Assembly: GCA_019747875.1 (NCBI GenBank)
Contig: JAIEQI010000101.1
Location: forward strand, 1-64,000
Direction of reading: 5' to 3'
DNA from: Candidatus Obscuribacterales bacterium
GTDB taxonomy: Bacteria; Cyanobacteriota; Vampirovibrionia; Obscuribacterales; Obscuribacteraceae
Length of the DNA stretch: 64,000 bases
Shown here: positions 8,952 to 17,800 of the stretch, one piece after another
Position numbering within the stretch: the first letter of the stretch is position 1
Layout: each line of letters opens with the position of its first letter
The notes under the pieces: generated by a model
Told to the model about the DNA's origin: nothing
What the model saw: only the letters and a program-made list of their open reading frames with translations
The model's database searches: none
Program-made: the position numbers and the translations under genes

Positions 8952-9876
8952 GTAGTTCTCTCCCTCTCGATTCAGTTGATTCGACGAATTCCAAGCTCGG
9001 TTTGCGATCTTTTCCACTTAGTTGCTGGAATGCTGGATCGACAGAAGCGATCTCACGAATGCGGTCCAACTCGGCAATGATCTCGGCAAAATCCGGAAAG
9101 TTTTGATCACGCTCCAGCATAATACCGTTTACCTTAGTTTTGCTCAGTACATGCGCAAGTAGATCGAATACTGGATCTACAACTGCAGCACCATGTGTAT
9201 CGATTACATAGTCGCCAATTTTTTTGTGTCCGGCGACATGTATTTGGACGACTCTTTCCAATGGCAGTTGGTTTACAAACTGAACTGGATCAAAGCCGTG
9301 GTTCAAGGAGTTTACGTAGACGTTATTTACGTCTAGAAGGAGCCCACAATCAGCTTCTTCCAGAATTTGAGTCATGAATTCCGTCTCGGGGAGCTCGCAT
9401 CCCGGCATGTGCATATAGAAGGATATATTTTCTATCAGGAACGGGCGGCCTACAAAGTCCTGCACGCGCTTAATTCGTTCCACGATGTGCTTTACCGCTT
9501 CTTTGCTGAAGGGGAGAGGAAGTAAGTCTTGCAAATAAATGCCATCGAAGCTGGTGAAGCACAAGTGATCGCTAAACCAAGGAATATTGACTTGTTCAAT
9601 CAATACTTTGAGCGCTTTCAAATAATCGGTGTTTAGCTCATCAGTGCTGCCGATTGAAAGATTGATACCATGAGAGATGATTGGCCATTGTTGTGTCGCT
9701 GCATCCAAGCGCTCACGAGCCGCGCCGCCGATCTCCATGTAATTTTCAGGAACTATCTCAAGCCAATCAATAGAAGAAGAATGGGCGAAGGTCTCGGTAG
9801 CTAGCTCTCTTCGCAAACCGAGCCCAACTCCGAGAGTTGGAAGCTGCGATTTTGCTTTGAGAAAACTTGAAGCCAT
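8935..9876 (-). CDS. DUF692 multinuclear iron oxidase (HvfB/BufB/MbnB-like)
   Basis: 313 residues forming a DUF692 TIM-barrel. Signature segments are GVGLGLR (16-22), EIVPENYME, SHGINLSIGS (His69), SDHLCF (His104), LIENIS (Glu149), LLLDVNNVYVNS (Asp182, Asn184), QIHVAGH (His213, His217), DTHG (Asp226, His228) and MLERDQNFP (Glu255). These are the expected iron-binding positions of the family. Known members (MbnB, TglH, HvfB) oxidise cysteines of ribosomal peptides, giving oxazolone/thioamide, thiazole or related products. It lies directly downstream of a Cys-repeat precursor gene and overlaps the DUF2063 gene, so I infer that it modifies EGSC units of that precursor. Confidence 0.88.
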   Translation of the reverse strand: MASSFLKAKSQLPTLGVGLGLRRELATETFAHSSSIDWLEIVPENYMEIGGAARERLDAATQQWPIISHGINLSIGSTDELNTDYLKALKVLIEQVNIPWFSDHLCFTSFDGIYLQDLLPLPFSKEAVKHIVERIKRVQDFVGRPFLIENISFYMHMPGCELPETEFMTQILEEADCGLLLDVNNVYVNSLNHGFDPVQFVNQLPLERVVQIHVAGHKKIGDYVIDTHGAAVVDPVFDLLAHVLSKTKVNGIMLERDQNFPDFAEIIAELDRIREIASVDPAFQQLSGKDRKPSLEFVESTESRGRELRALSA

Positions 9877-9931
9877 TGAGACCTTCGCCCTTGATCCGAA
9901 GATCGTTAGTTATCGTGGATCAGAAAGAGAT

Positions 9932-10330
9932 TTACTTGTTCTCTTTGGTTTTGCAGGAGCCTTCTTTGCCTTTGCAGGATCCTTCTTTGCCTTCTTTGCT
10001 CTTGCAGGAGCCTTCTTTGCCTTTGCAGGATCCTTCTTTGCCTTCTTTGCTCTTACAGGAGCCTTCTTTGCCTTTGCAGGAGCCTTCTTTACCCTTGCAA
10101 GAGCCTTCTTTGCCCTCTTTCTTTTCCTTCTTCTCTTTCTTCTCTTTCTTTTCTGCCTTCTTGTCGGCAGCATCGCCTTCAGCTAGCTTTTTGCCATCTG
10201 TTGAGGCTTGTGCCTTTTCGCACTTGGACTTTTCGCATTCACCTTCTCCGGCTAGTACTGGAGTGTGCATGCCAATTCCGAGGGCAGCAACAAGAGCAGC
10301 AGCGAGTTGAACTTTAGAAAGATTATTCAT
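9932..10330 (-). CDS. secreted Cys-repeat RiPP precursor (HvfA-like), seven EGSC units
   Basis: 132 residues. AGGAG lies 7 nt before the ATG. A Sec signal (MNNLSKVQLAAALVAALGIG) ends near VLAGEGE, followed by ECEKSKCEK, a lysine/glutamate-rich spacer (about 45-72) and a C-terminal tract with seven EGSC units in KGKEGSCK or SKEGKEGSCK blocks. There are nine cysteines in total. The combination of signal peptide, low complexity and EG[K/S]C repeats next to DUF692 and DUF2063 genes matches HvfA-type precursors, whose EGKCG cysteines become modified and bind copper. Here Ser replaces Lys before Cys. Copper binding is inferred from the family, not seen. DNA-level repeats may make the unit number variable. 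Confidence 0.82.
   Translation of the reverse strand: MNNLSKVQLAAALVAALGIGMHTPVLAGEGECEKSKCEKAQASTDGKKLAEGDAADKKAEKKEKKEKKEKKEGKEGSCKGKEGSCKGKEGSCKSKEGKEGSCKGKEGSCKSKEGKEGSCKGKEGSCKTKENK
9953..10107 (-). repeat. tandem EGSC-coding repeat
   Basis: Seven near-identical 15-24 nt units. On the plus strand each reads as a GCAGGAGCC or GCAGGATCC variant followed by TTCTTT. They code the Cys units of the precursor. The units are in frame, so slippage would change the cysteine count without breaking the gene. Confidence 0.85.
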
Positions 10331-10388
10331 GTAAATCTCCTAGATTTGTCTTAGACCACCAAACACCCTCCGACCGTGTCTCATGACA

Positions 10389-10439
10389 ACCGGCTTAGAG
10401 GGACAGATAAGCATCCTAAATGACTCTAATTAAGCCGGT
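10389..10439 (-). promoter_or_regulatory. inverted repeat upstream of the Cys-peptide operon
   Basis: Arms ACCGGCTTAGAG (10389-10400) and CTCTAATTAAGCCGGT (10424-10439) are complementary: ACCGGCTT/AAGCCGGT plus AGAG/CTCT, with a 3-nt bulge. The element lies about 59-109 nt upstream of the precursor start codon. It could be an operator or an RNA stem in the leader. No clear sigma-70 promoter stands out; a TTGCAC...TAGGAT pair on the minus strand overlaps it but with 19-nt spacing. Confidence 0.4.
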
Positions 10440-10950
10440 GCAAGATCAAAGGTTATGGGAATGTAAAATCAACTAGCCCGTTGTCTGGCGCTCGTTTACA
10501 GACTCAACAGTTTGTAATTCTAAGCAGTCAAAAGAATGCATACGACCTTACGAGGTGGTTCTCAAGCAGTTCTCCTAGACAAATCCCCATCCTTATATAG
10601 GCAATTCTAGAGTACGCGGTTTTCAAGCAGCTTTGGCTCTGCTTTCTACTGATTGCCTGAGAACTTGAATCCTGATTTGGCAGAAGTTTAGTGTGTATGT
10701 GAGCGGTGGGTGCGCTTGTAGTTTGGATGCAATGCATTCGTGACGCTCAGCTTCGTGCAATAGCAAGGATTCTGTGACTGACTGATCGTAGTAGTTGCGC
10801 ACCATTAGACAAAATCATTTGTTGAAGCTGGACAACATCTATTCCATAACGATCCTCGTGAAATTAGAAGAACAGAAACTGAGTTGGAAACAGGATTGCC
10901 AAATTAGAGGAGGTGTTGAGAAGGGCGAAACTCAAGATCGTGGAAAAACG
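10440..10950. other. gene-free stretch
   Basis: About 500 bases between the operon leader and a dispersed repeat. Short frames on the minus strand (10528-10805) lack ribosome sites and protein-like composition. I see no RNA gene, hairpin terminator or mobile-element end here. Confidence 0.5.
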
Positions 10951-11020
10951 GCGGAGGAGTTGAGAGGACCAGAATCGAGGCGATGGCGATAGCCCAGCAA
11001 AACTCCGGAGCGTCTAAAAC
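10951..11020 (+). repeat. copy 1 of the ~50-bp GSPAKL-type dispersed repeat
   Basis: Begins GCGGAGGAGTTGAGAGG and, after a 17-nt insertion relative to other copies, continues GCGATAGCCCAGCAAAACTC then CGGAGCGTC. It is followed by the terminator of the adjacent minus-strand gene. See the other copies at 17681, 28521, 38549 and 54884. Confidence 0.65.
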
Positions 11021-11025
11021 GAAGG

Positions 11026-11053
11026 AATCCAGTGTTCATCAGAACACTGGATT
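11026..11053 (-). terminator. terminator of the second Cys-peptide gene
   Basis: Perfect 12-bp stem AATCCAGTGTTC / GAACACTGGATT with an ATCA loop, about 50 nt past the stop at 11104. On the minus strand it is followed by CCTTCGTTTTAG, a short T-run. Confidence 0.75.
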
Positions 11054-11103
11054 CTGCTACTTGATCCATCAAATAGATCAACCACTCACTTTTTTGATTG
11101 ATC

Positions 11104-11397
11104 TTATTTTCCTTCTGCAGTTTTGTCCTTTTTCTTCTCGTCTTTCTTTGCAGCTTTCTTGTCAGCGTCTTTTTTCTTTTTCTTTTCCTGAGCAGCGGCT
11201 GCGCCCTTTTCGTCTGTTCCACAAGAGCCTTTTCCGCATTTTGAATCGTCGCCAAGTTTTGTCGCGCCAGAATGTTCGCTCTTTCCAAAACCGTTGTCCG
11301 AATTTGAATCGAGGTTTGCGGCATAAGCACAGCTGCTTCCGCTCACACCCACTGCAGCGAGAATAGCTAGTAGCTCGTGTTTCGAGATTTTCTTCAT
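11104..11397 (-). CDS. second small secreted Cys-containing precursor-like protein
   Basis: 97 residues from the ATG at 11397, chosen because GAGAGGG lies about 6 nt upstream; the earlier ATG at 11412 is weaker. A Sec signal (HELLAILAAVGVSGSSCAYA) precedes a short mature part with SKCGKGSCGTDEKG and a highly charged K/A/E/D tail. The two CG-flanked cysteines resemble the EGKCG core of HvfA-like peptides. The gene has its own terminator and lies about 770 bp upstream of the DUF692 operon on the same strand, so it may be a second substrate of that enzyme. This is inference; it could also be a plain secreted peptide. Confidence 0.6.
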   Translation of the reverse strand: MKKISKHELLAILAAVGVSGSSCAYAANLDSNSDNGFGKSEHSGATKLGDDSKCGKGSCGTDEKGAAAAQEKKKKKDADKKAAKKDEKKKDKTAEGK

Positions 11398-11559
11398 TAT
11401 CACCCTCTCCATTAGTTAGACCCCGTTGATAACATTTATCTGAAGGATCGATAATAATGTACCAAGTTGCATCTCTTCCCAAGCTGAAGCGTAAAGAACG
11501 CATCGAATGCGTTTAGTACTAAGTAGTGGAGTTGGATTGTAGTCGCGGAGTCTCAATCG

Positions 11560-12207
11560 ATGGAATGTGTTTACTTGCACGGATTTGCATCAGGTCCAAA
11601 GTCCGAGAAGGCTCTGTACTTTGCCGAACATCTTCGTCAAAACGACATTCAAGTTGCGATCCCCGATTTGAACTTGCCATCGTTTCGAAAGATGACCCTG
11701 AGTTCGCAACTTAAAATTGCCAATGAATTGCTTGAAGGCAGGAACGAAAAGTCGGTACTGTTATTTGGCTCAAGCATGGGTGGACTTCTTTCTACCATTC
11801 TTTCTCTAGAACACAAGTCTGTCGCCGGTTTGGTCTTGCTAGCCCCGGGCTTTGGACTGGAGCGGCGCTGGCAAACCTTGTGGGGCGAGGATGCTCTTGA
11901 ACGCTGGCGGCGAGATGGCTTTCTGAACGTCCATCACTATGCTTACGACAAAGAGATGAAACTGGACGTGAGCTTCCTGGATGATGCGCTTTCGTATAAG
12001 ACTGACGGGTTGATTGTCAGTGTTCCTACTCTTGTCGTTCATGGCGAACATGATGATGTTGTTCCGATTGAAGAGAGCAGACGTTTTGCAGATGAGAATC
12101 CGGGACTGGTGGATCTTCATGTTTTGAATGACGATCATTTCTTGATGGCTGACCTCGATGGCATTTGGCGATTAGTGCGGAGCCATCTTGAGTCGATGAA
12201 GCGGTAG
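11560..12207 (+). CDS. alpha/beta-hydrolase esterase (YqiA-like)
   Basis: 215 residues with no signal peptide. It starts directly with MECVYLHGFASGPKSEK, the oxyanion region of small esterases of the YqiA/UPF0227 type. The nucleophile elbow is GSSMGG (Ser72). The acid lies in VVHGEHDDVVP (Asp165 or Asp166) and the histidine in NDDHFL (His193), giving a full Ser-Asp-His triad. Likely a cytoplasmic carboxylesterase or thioesterase; substrate unknown. GCGGAG lies about 9 nt before the ATG. The gene is transcribed away from the Cys-peptide genes and stands alone. Confidence 0.82.
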   Translation: MECVYLHGFASGPKSEKALYFAEHLRQNDIQVAIPDLNLPSFRKMTLSSQLKIANELLEGRNEKSVLLFGSSMGGLLSTILSLEHKSVAGLVLLAPGFGLERRWQTLWGEDALERWRRDGFLNVHHYAYDKEMKLDVSFLDDALSYKTDGLIVSVPTLVVHGEHDDVVPIEESRRFADENPGLVDLHVLNDDHFLMADLDGIWRLVRSHLESMKR

Positions 12208-12266
12208 AAGCGCAAATGTGCGCACCCGAGAATCGGGTCGGGGCTGCGGCTGACCACAATAATCAC

Positions 12267-12290
12267 GGGTGGACAAGATGTCCGAACTCG
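12267..12290. repeat. degenerate copy of the GC palindrome family
   Basis: GGGTGGACAAGATGTCCGAA then CTCG aligns with the GGGCGGGCAAGATGCCCGCG copy at 5965, with compensating stem changes (GGAC/GTCC for GGGC/GCCC). Confidence 0.4.
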
Positions 12291-12298
12291 CCAAAAAG

Positions 12299-12327
12299 AG
12301 AAGGTCCCACTTGCGTGAGACCTTCCC
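12299..12327. terminator. hairpin between convergent genes
   Basis: GAAGGTC-C-CAC-TTGC-GTG-A-GACCTTC forms a stem with one internal mismatch. It lies between the convergent stops of the esterase (12207) and the histone-like gene (12363) and could serve both. Confidence 0.55.
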
Positions 12328-12362
12328 TGTTACATTTCCTGGTTTGAGTAAGCTAAAGCTAT

Positions 12363-13019
12363 TTAGCCTTCTCCACCGTTACCGCCGCCTTCTCCACCTT
12401 GGTTCATTGTGGCTTCGGCTTTCGGTTTGCGCGGGGCGCGTTTTTTAGCAGTTGCCTTTTTGGCTCCAGCTTTTTTCGGTGCTGCCTTTTTGGCACCAGC
12501 CTTTTTAGCTCCAGCCTTTTTGGTTGCAGCTTTTTTCGGTGCTGCTTTCTTGGCTACTGCCTTTTTCGCTCCAGCCTTGCGTCCGGCTGTTTTCTTAGCA
12601 GCTGCTTTTTTAGGAGCTGCTTTCCGCGTTGTTTTCTTGGCAGCTGCTTTCTTAGGAGCTGCTTTTCTTGCGGTGGTTTTCTTTGCTGCTGTTTTTCTGG
12701 TTCCAGCCTTTTTGGCTGTTGTCTTTTTAGCAGCTCCGCGCTTGGCTCCAGCTTTTTTGGCTGTTGTCTTTTTGGCGGTTGTCTTTTTGGCTCCAGCTTT
12801 TTTAGCTGTTGTCTTTTTAGCGGCTCCAGCTTTTTTAGGAGCTGCCTTTTTGGCTGTTGCTTTTTTGGCTCCAGCTTTCTTGGCGGTTCCAGCTTTTCTG
12901 GTACGCTTCTTTGCAGCCTTCTTAGGAGCTGCAGCGCCCTCTTGCCCTTCCATAGCGGCGGCTGGGGAGATGCTTACTCTCTTTTTGGCTTTCTTTTTCT
13001 TTGGCTTTGATACTGCCAT
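12363..13019 (-). CDS. histone-H1-like Lys/Ala-rich DNA-binding protein
   Basis: 218 residues, almost entirely AAKK, AGAKK, APKK and TAKK units from about residue 30 to 195, like eukaryotic H1 tails and bacterial AlgP/Hc1/HctB-type proteins. A short basic N-terminus (MAVSKPKKKKAKKR) and a Gly-rich end (GGEGGGNGGEG) flank the repeats. It has no folded domain, and the expected role is nucleoid compaction or nucleic-acid binding. AGGAGG 8 nt before the ATG suggests high translation. The DNA repeats are imperfect, so length may vary between strains. The opposite strand is open in two frames only because of this composition. Confidence 0.82.
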   Translation of the reverse strand: MAVSKPKKKKAKKRVSISPAAAMEGQEGAAAPKKAAKKRTRKAGTAKKAGAKKATAKKAAPKKAGAAKKTTAKKAGAKKTTAKKTTAKKAGAKRGAAKKTTAKKAGTRKTAAKKTTARKAAPKKAAAKKTTRKAAPKKAAAKKTAGRKAGAKKAVAKKAAPKKAATKKAGAKKAGAKKAAPKKAGAKKATAKKRAPRKPKAEATMNQGGEGGGNGGEG

Positions 13020-13679
13020 TAACGTTCCTCCTACATATATATAGTGGGGGCACTTACGCCGAAATCTGGGATGAGCTGATCATTAATAGGGCCTTGCGGC
13101 TCTCTTTTTTGGAACTCTCTCAGAAGGATTTTGCTTATGCCACCACTTTCAGTGAGAGCATGTTGTTACTCTCATTGATCACACCACACACAAAATAGGT
13201 TACTTTCTATCTGCCCAAATTGCAATACCACCTGACTCCAAAAAAGATCCATACCCACAATCGAAATTTTTCAATCCTTCATGAATGGTGCGCGCGAAGA
13301 TGCGCATGAAAAGCCGATCTTCGCGTGATACCTCCGCTGGTGAATGAGTCAAAATCGGTCGTTTTTGAGCGAAAAAATATTTTCAAAATTTTTTTCGGAG
13401 CTTTCCGATTTCGGATCCGGAAATTCTGTCCGTTCATAGTCAGAGCACTAAGAAAATTGTTTGTGTGTTCGATGAAAAGCCGGAGTTCGAAAATTTGCTT
13501 GCTCGTTTTTTGATATTTGACCTGGGTCAGCTGAATTTTTGATCCTCGGCCGCTCGATTGAGAAATGTTTACATCTAACATTGACCAAAGGCCAACTCCC
13601 GCCGGTTGGGAGGAATGCCACCGTTGATGATACCATTGGCGTTTTGCCTGAATCTCCGAAAATGATTGGTGGGTCGGGG
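13020..13679. other. gene-free stretch with one hairpin
   Basis: About 660 bases upstream of the histone-like gene and downstream of the deaminase gene. A 9-bp stem CGCGAAGAT (13293-13301) / ATCTTCGCG (13317-13325) with a 15-nt loop is the only structure I see. The short frames here have no ribosome sites. Confidence 0.5.
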
Positions 13680-14762
13680 TTACTGGCGTTGTGGTCCCGC
13701 GTACCCGAATGCAGATCTGAAGCCCTCTGTCTGTACGGACTTGAGGTCTGCAAAATCTATGACGTCATGGTCGATCAATCTTTCATATTCGCCGGGTAAT
13801 GTACATGGGGCTGGATTTCGTCCAGGATTATCCGTGCAAATCGCAATGGCGACTCCGGCTTTGCGACACCTTTCGAATACCGTCTTCAATTGATGAAAGT
13901 CCTTGAGAACACCAGTTTGTCTATAGCTAGTTGGACAAACTTCCAAAGTAATCTGTCGCTTGGCCAACTCCTTCAACATTTCTGGTCTCACAAGAGGAAT
14001 GTGAATGCCATGCCCGATTCTATCCAGGCAGGTAAGGTACTGGCTGTGAACGTTGTCTATGGCTGTCTCTCCGAGATGTGCCGTTGTCTTCAATCCGTTG
14101 GATCTGGCCTTCTGCATAAGCTTGACCCAGATTTCCCATTTCTCCGGATCAATTTCCGGACCAGCAAGATCGATCCCCACAACAGGCCCTAGATTATCTT
14201 TTGCTACTTTCAGAATTGCTTCATTGATGTGAGATGGTAAACGGCGGTCCAGGCAGAGAATTTGTTTCACTGTAATCGGAAATTCTGCTGGGCGAAGATT
14301 TGCCGTTATGACTTCTACAATGTCCGTCATTTGACCAATACGTTTTGCTACCGTGAGCGATTTATCGGTTCGGAAATATGGGTTGTACCTAATCTCCATG
14401 TATTGCAAATTCTCAAAGGTATATGCCCCGCGACATAGCCGCAAACAGAAGTAGGGCAAGTGTTCCAGGCTCTGCAGCTCTTCCACCAGGCTGTGTATCT
14501 TCACAAACTCTTCCAGAGTTCTGCATGGTCGGGTGAACCAGTTGAGAAACCCATCGTAATCAGGAAAATAGTTAAGAATCGGATGATCGTTCTTCTGAAG
14601 AAACTTGTAAATGATGCGGGGGTGCAATGCACCGCCTAAATGCCGATGGAGATCCGCATAAAGTGTCATCCAAAATTCTCCAAATGAAGGAACTGGGTTT
14701 CTGAATATATACCCGCTTGATCGTTTTGCAAGTTCTCTGACTTGGATTAGCATTCGAAGCAC
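13680..14762 (-). CDS. adenosine-deaminase-like metal hydrolase
   Basis: 360 residues of the adenosine/AMP deaminase superfamily (TIM-barrel, zinc). Metal ligands are visible: DLHRHLGG (His39, His41), TAHLGE (His229, catalytic Glu232), RIGHGIHI (His251) and CTDNPG (Asp311). GIDLAGPE and EVCPTSYRQTG are also typical. The usual Asp-Asp pair near the C-terminus is Asp-Asn (311-312), so the substrate may differ from adenosine. About 35 residues precede the barrel. The gene lies 55 nt downstream of the helicase-TPR gene on the same strand, suggesting one operon. Could be purine salvage, N6-modified adenine hydrolysis or part of a conflict system. Confidence 0.78.
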   Translation of the reverse strand: MLRMLIQVRELAKRSSGYIFRNPVPSFGEFWMTLYADLHRHLGGALHPRIIYKFLQKNDHPILNYFPDYDGFLNWFTRPCRTLEEFVKIHSLVEELQSLEHLPYFCLRLCRGAYTFENLQYMEIRYNPYFRTDKSLTVAKRIGQMTDIVEVITANLRPAEFPITVKQILCLDRRLPSHINEAILKVAKDNLGPVVGIDLAGPEIDPEKWEIWVKLMQKARSNGLKTTAHLGETAIDNVHSQYLTCLDRIGHGIHIPLVRPEMLKELAKRQITLEVCPTSYRQTGVLKDFHQLKTVFERCRKAGVAIAICTDNPGRNPAPCTLPGEYERLIDHDVIDFADLKSVQTEGFRSAFGYAGPQRQ

Positions 14763-14817
14763 TCAATGCATTCATTCTCATCAAGTCCATGCAGCTTAAA
14801 ATCTTTGGGCAAGCTGT

Positions 14818-17800
14818 TCAGGGCATCCAGTTCAAAGCGCTTGCACAGCGGGCGATTCCGTCCCTATCGTTGCATCTTTCGTAGAGGGCTTTTGCTTCAG
14901 CCCACTTTTGAATCCGTTCGAAGCATTGTGCCGCATCTTTCCATTTTTTCAGTGATTTGTAACAGTCGGCTGCTTTTTCAAACTCGACTGCTTCGATATA
15001 CGTCTTGGCCGCGTCTAGTAGTTTTCCTGATTTCTCATAACAGCTTGCCGCTTTTGTCAACATGAGACAGTCCCGATATTTTTGCGCAGCAGATGCAAAG
15101 TCCTTACTCAGTTCAAAAAGTTGAGCTTCTGAGCTTGTGCGTCTGTTGTCTCGACACCATTGAATCAGTTCGGTGAAGAATGAGTTATTCTTCAGTCTGT
15201 TTTGCTGGCCCATGCAAAGCTCAAATGCCGCAGATACTTGCGCTGACATGATTAGCAGTTTCGCTGCCTCCATCCGCCGTTCCAGTTTTAAGAGGCAAGA
15301 TGCAGCCTGCGCATAATTCTCAGTTTCACCATAAAGGTCGGCTGCTTCATCTAGATTTCCTATCTTTTCCAGGCAATAGGCAGCTTCATTGAGGTTTCCT
15401 GTTTCCTTATAACAGTCAGCAGCTTTTCGATAGTCACCCAACCTTTCGTGACATCGAGCTTCAACAATTTTGTTAGATGATTCTTTTGCAAGGTGAAGTG
15501 CTTTCTCAAAATCTCCGGAATGCTCGAAAGCGATCGCTGCTTCAAATGGCATTTGTGATTGCTCAAAGGCTTTAGCTGCTCTTGCATGTTCTCCCAATTG
15601 CAGGTAGAGCTGGGCTGCTTCCTCGTATTGCTGCGCCTTTTCATGCATAAAGGCTGCACTTAAGAGGTCTCCTGCTTTGGCATAAAAGTTTGCTGCCTCA
15701 AGGAAGCTTCCAATTTTTTCACTGGACTCTGCTGCCTCTTGCATTTGATTCAACTCAAGAAAAAGAATTTTTGCCTGCTCATATTGGCCACTCTTGTAAT
15801 AGCAGCGAGCCGCTTCGAGTTTTTCGTCGGCCTTTAGAAACATTTCGGCGGCGCTTTCAAATTCTTCTGCTTGAAAAAATGATTCAGCTGCCGCCAAATG
15901 GTTTCCTTTGCTTTTATAGATTTCTGCTGCAGCTTCGTGCATCCCGGATTTTTCGCAAGCCTCTGCAGCCTTGCTCAGTTTACCGGCTTTTCGATAGCTC
16001 TCGGCCGCTAGCTTCCATTCGGTAAGTGTTTCAAACAGTTCAGCTGCTTTTTCGAAGGAAGCCCCCTTAAAATATGCGTGAGCCGCTTCGGAAAGAATTC
16101 CCAATTTCTCATAGATTGCTGCGGCTTCTGAATATCGCTCACACAACAAAAGGCATTCTGCCGCTTCGACCAGTAACCCTGATCTAGTAAGGAGTGGAAT
16201 TGCTTGTGAGTATTCCTTCAAATAACGATGTGCTCTACCAAGCGAAGCGTAATCTAGGCATCGGCGCCATAAGCTTAGTGCGCGTTCTTTTGCATGGAGA
16301 GCCGCTTTCTGTCTAGCGTCTGCTTGCTCTTGATTATCGGACGCGTATTTTGATTTGCCTGCCGTTATGTACTGGTGCCATAGATCCGCAGCGATGCGGC
16401 GCTCGAGAAAAATAACATTGTAATCAGGAACTGTTAGCTGCCTTCTTGCCAGGAATTCTTCGAATTGGAAGTTCTCTTCGGAGAGCACAATGACATGCCT
16501 GCAAAATTCTTCGAATCTGTTTTGTAACAGCTTCTTCCAATTGGTGAGGTCATCTGGAGCTAAGACCATCATCAAATTTCGTCGCGCGCGGCAAATGCCC
16601 ATATACCAGAGATCAAAGAGTCTGGACGTCTCTGCCGTAGTTTGATTCTCGGCAATTGCGGCCGAAGAGAACATGCGGTAGATTATGACGTCTTCAAACT
16701 CCATGCCCTTGCTGTTGCGCAAGGAGAGCAAGAATATGTTTCGGCAATCGATCAGATTCTCTCGAAGTCTGTCTAGAGCTTGCTCATCTTCAACTAATAC
16801 CACCAGAGGATTCATCGCAGAGTAACTGCTGTCAATTGTGCGCAATGCTGAGATCATTTGCTGCTCAGAGCAAGTGCAAAAAATTGCAGGTGGTCCATGC
16901 TGCTCGGATGGAAGTCCGAGATCGCTCGTGTCGCTGCCAAATCTGCGCACGAATGAAGCAAGTTGATGAATTTGTTTAGTGTTGCGATAGTTTTTATGAA
17001 GGGCAATTCGTTTGATTGCCTTCGGTCTGCGTAAATTGCTGAGGATCGAGCGCAGGTATGCTTCTACTTCCTGCCATCGAAATCCGGACCTGCTTATGTT
17101 CTGATTTACGTCTCCGCAGATAAATGGATAGCTCTCTCCTGCATTTGAACGAGTAACTTGATTCTCCCAAAACAGTAGAATGGATTTCCATTCCAATTCT
17201 GTGAAATCTTGCACTTCATCGATAATGATCCATAGCTTTTGTTCTGCCTTGCCCAGCAGCGCCTTGTTTTTCAGTTGTTGGTAACTGAGTCGGATAATAT
17301 CAGCCTCATCTAATTGGTTGTTGATCTCCAGTCGATTTTGATAGATAGAAAGGATTTCGAGAATCTCGTCTAGATCCTCAGGTTCACGACCATAGTCCTT
17401 AAATATTCTGCGGTAATCATTCTTGTCCGAAGGCAATGCCTCGCTTCCAGGGACGAAGCGTCCTTTTAGAATCGAGTAAATCAGTCCATACAATTCTTCC
17501 GGACTAAATTTGCGTTCCCAGCGGTTCTTTTGAGAAAGGATTCGCCGCAAAGTCTCAAGGCTCTGTTGCTTAGAAATCCAACTTTTGCGTGACGCTTCCC
17601 TGCTGAATTCTTTACGGAGATAGGACTTGATGAATTCGAGATAGGAAAAGACTTTTATCCCTGATTGCGTTGATTCGTTTAAGACGCTCTGAAGTTTCGC
17701 TGGGCTATCGCCCCTCTCAAGTTCTGCGCTAATTTCTTCGGCTGTATCGTCATCACCAAGCAGATTTACTTTGTATGCGCGACAGACACAGGCCAGTTCT

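Noticed and set aside
9932..10330. CRISPR-like or satellite repeats
   Set aside because: The repeats are in-frame coding units of the Cys precursor with no unique spacers.
10528..10805. Two short minus-strand frames upstream of the RiPP operon
   Set aside because: Overlapping each other in different frames, no ribosome sites and poor protein character.
12399..13044. Two long open frames on the plus strand
   Set aside because: They are mirror images of the Lys/Ala-repeat gene; Phe/Ala/Leu-only composition and no ribosome site.
13279..13581. 100-residue minus-strand frame in the gap upstream of the histone-like gene
   Set aside because: It overlaps a hairpin, has no ribosome site, and its composition is not protein-like.
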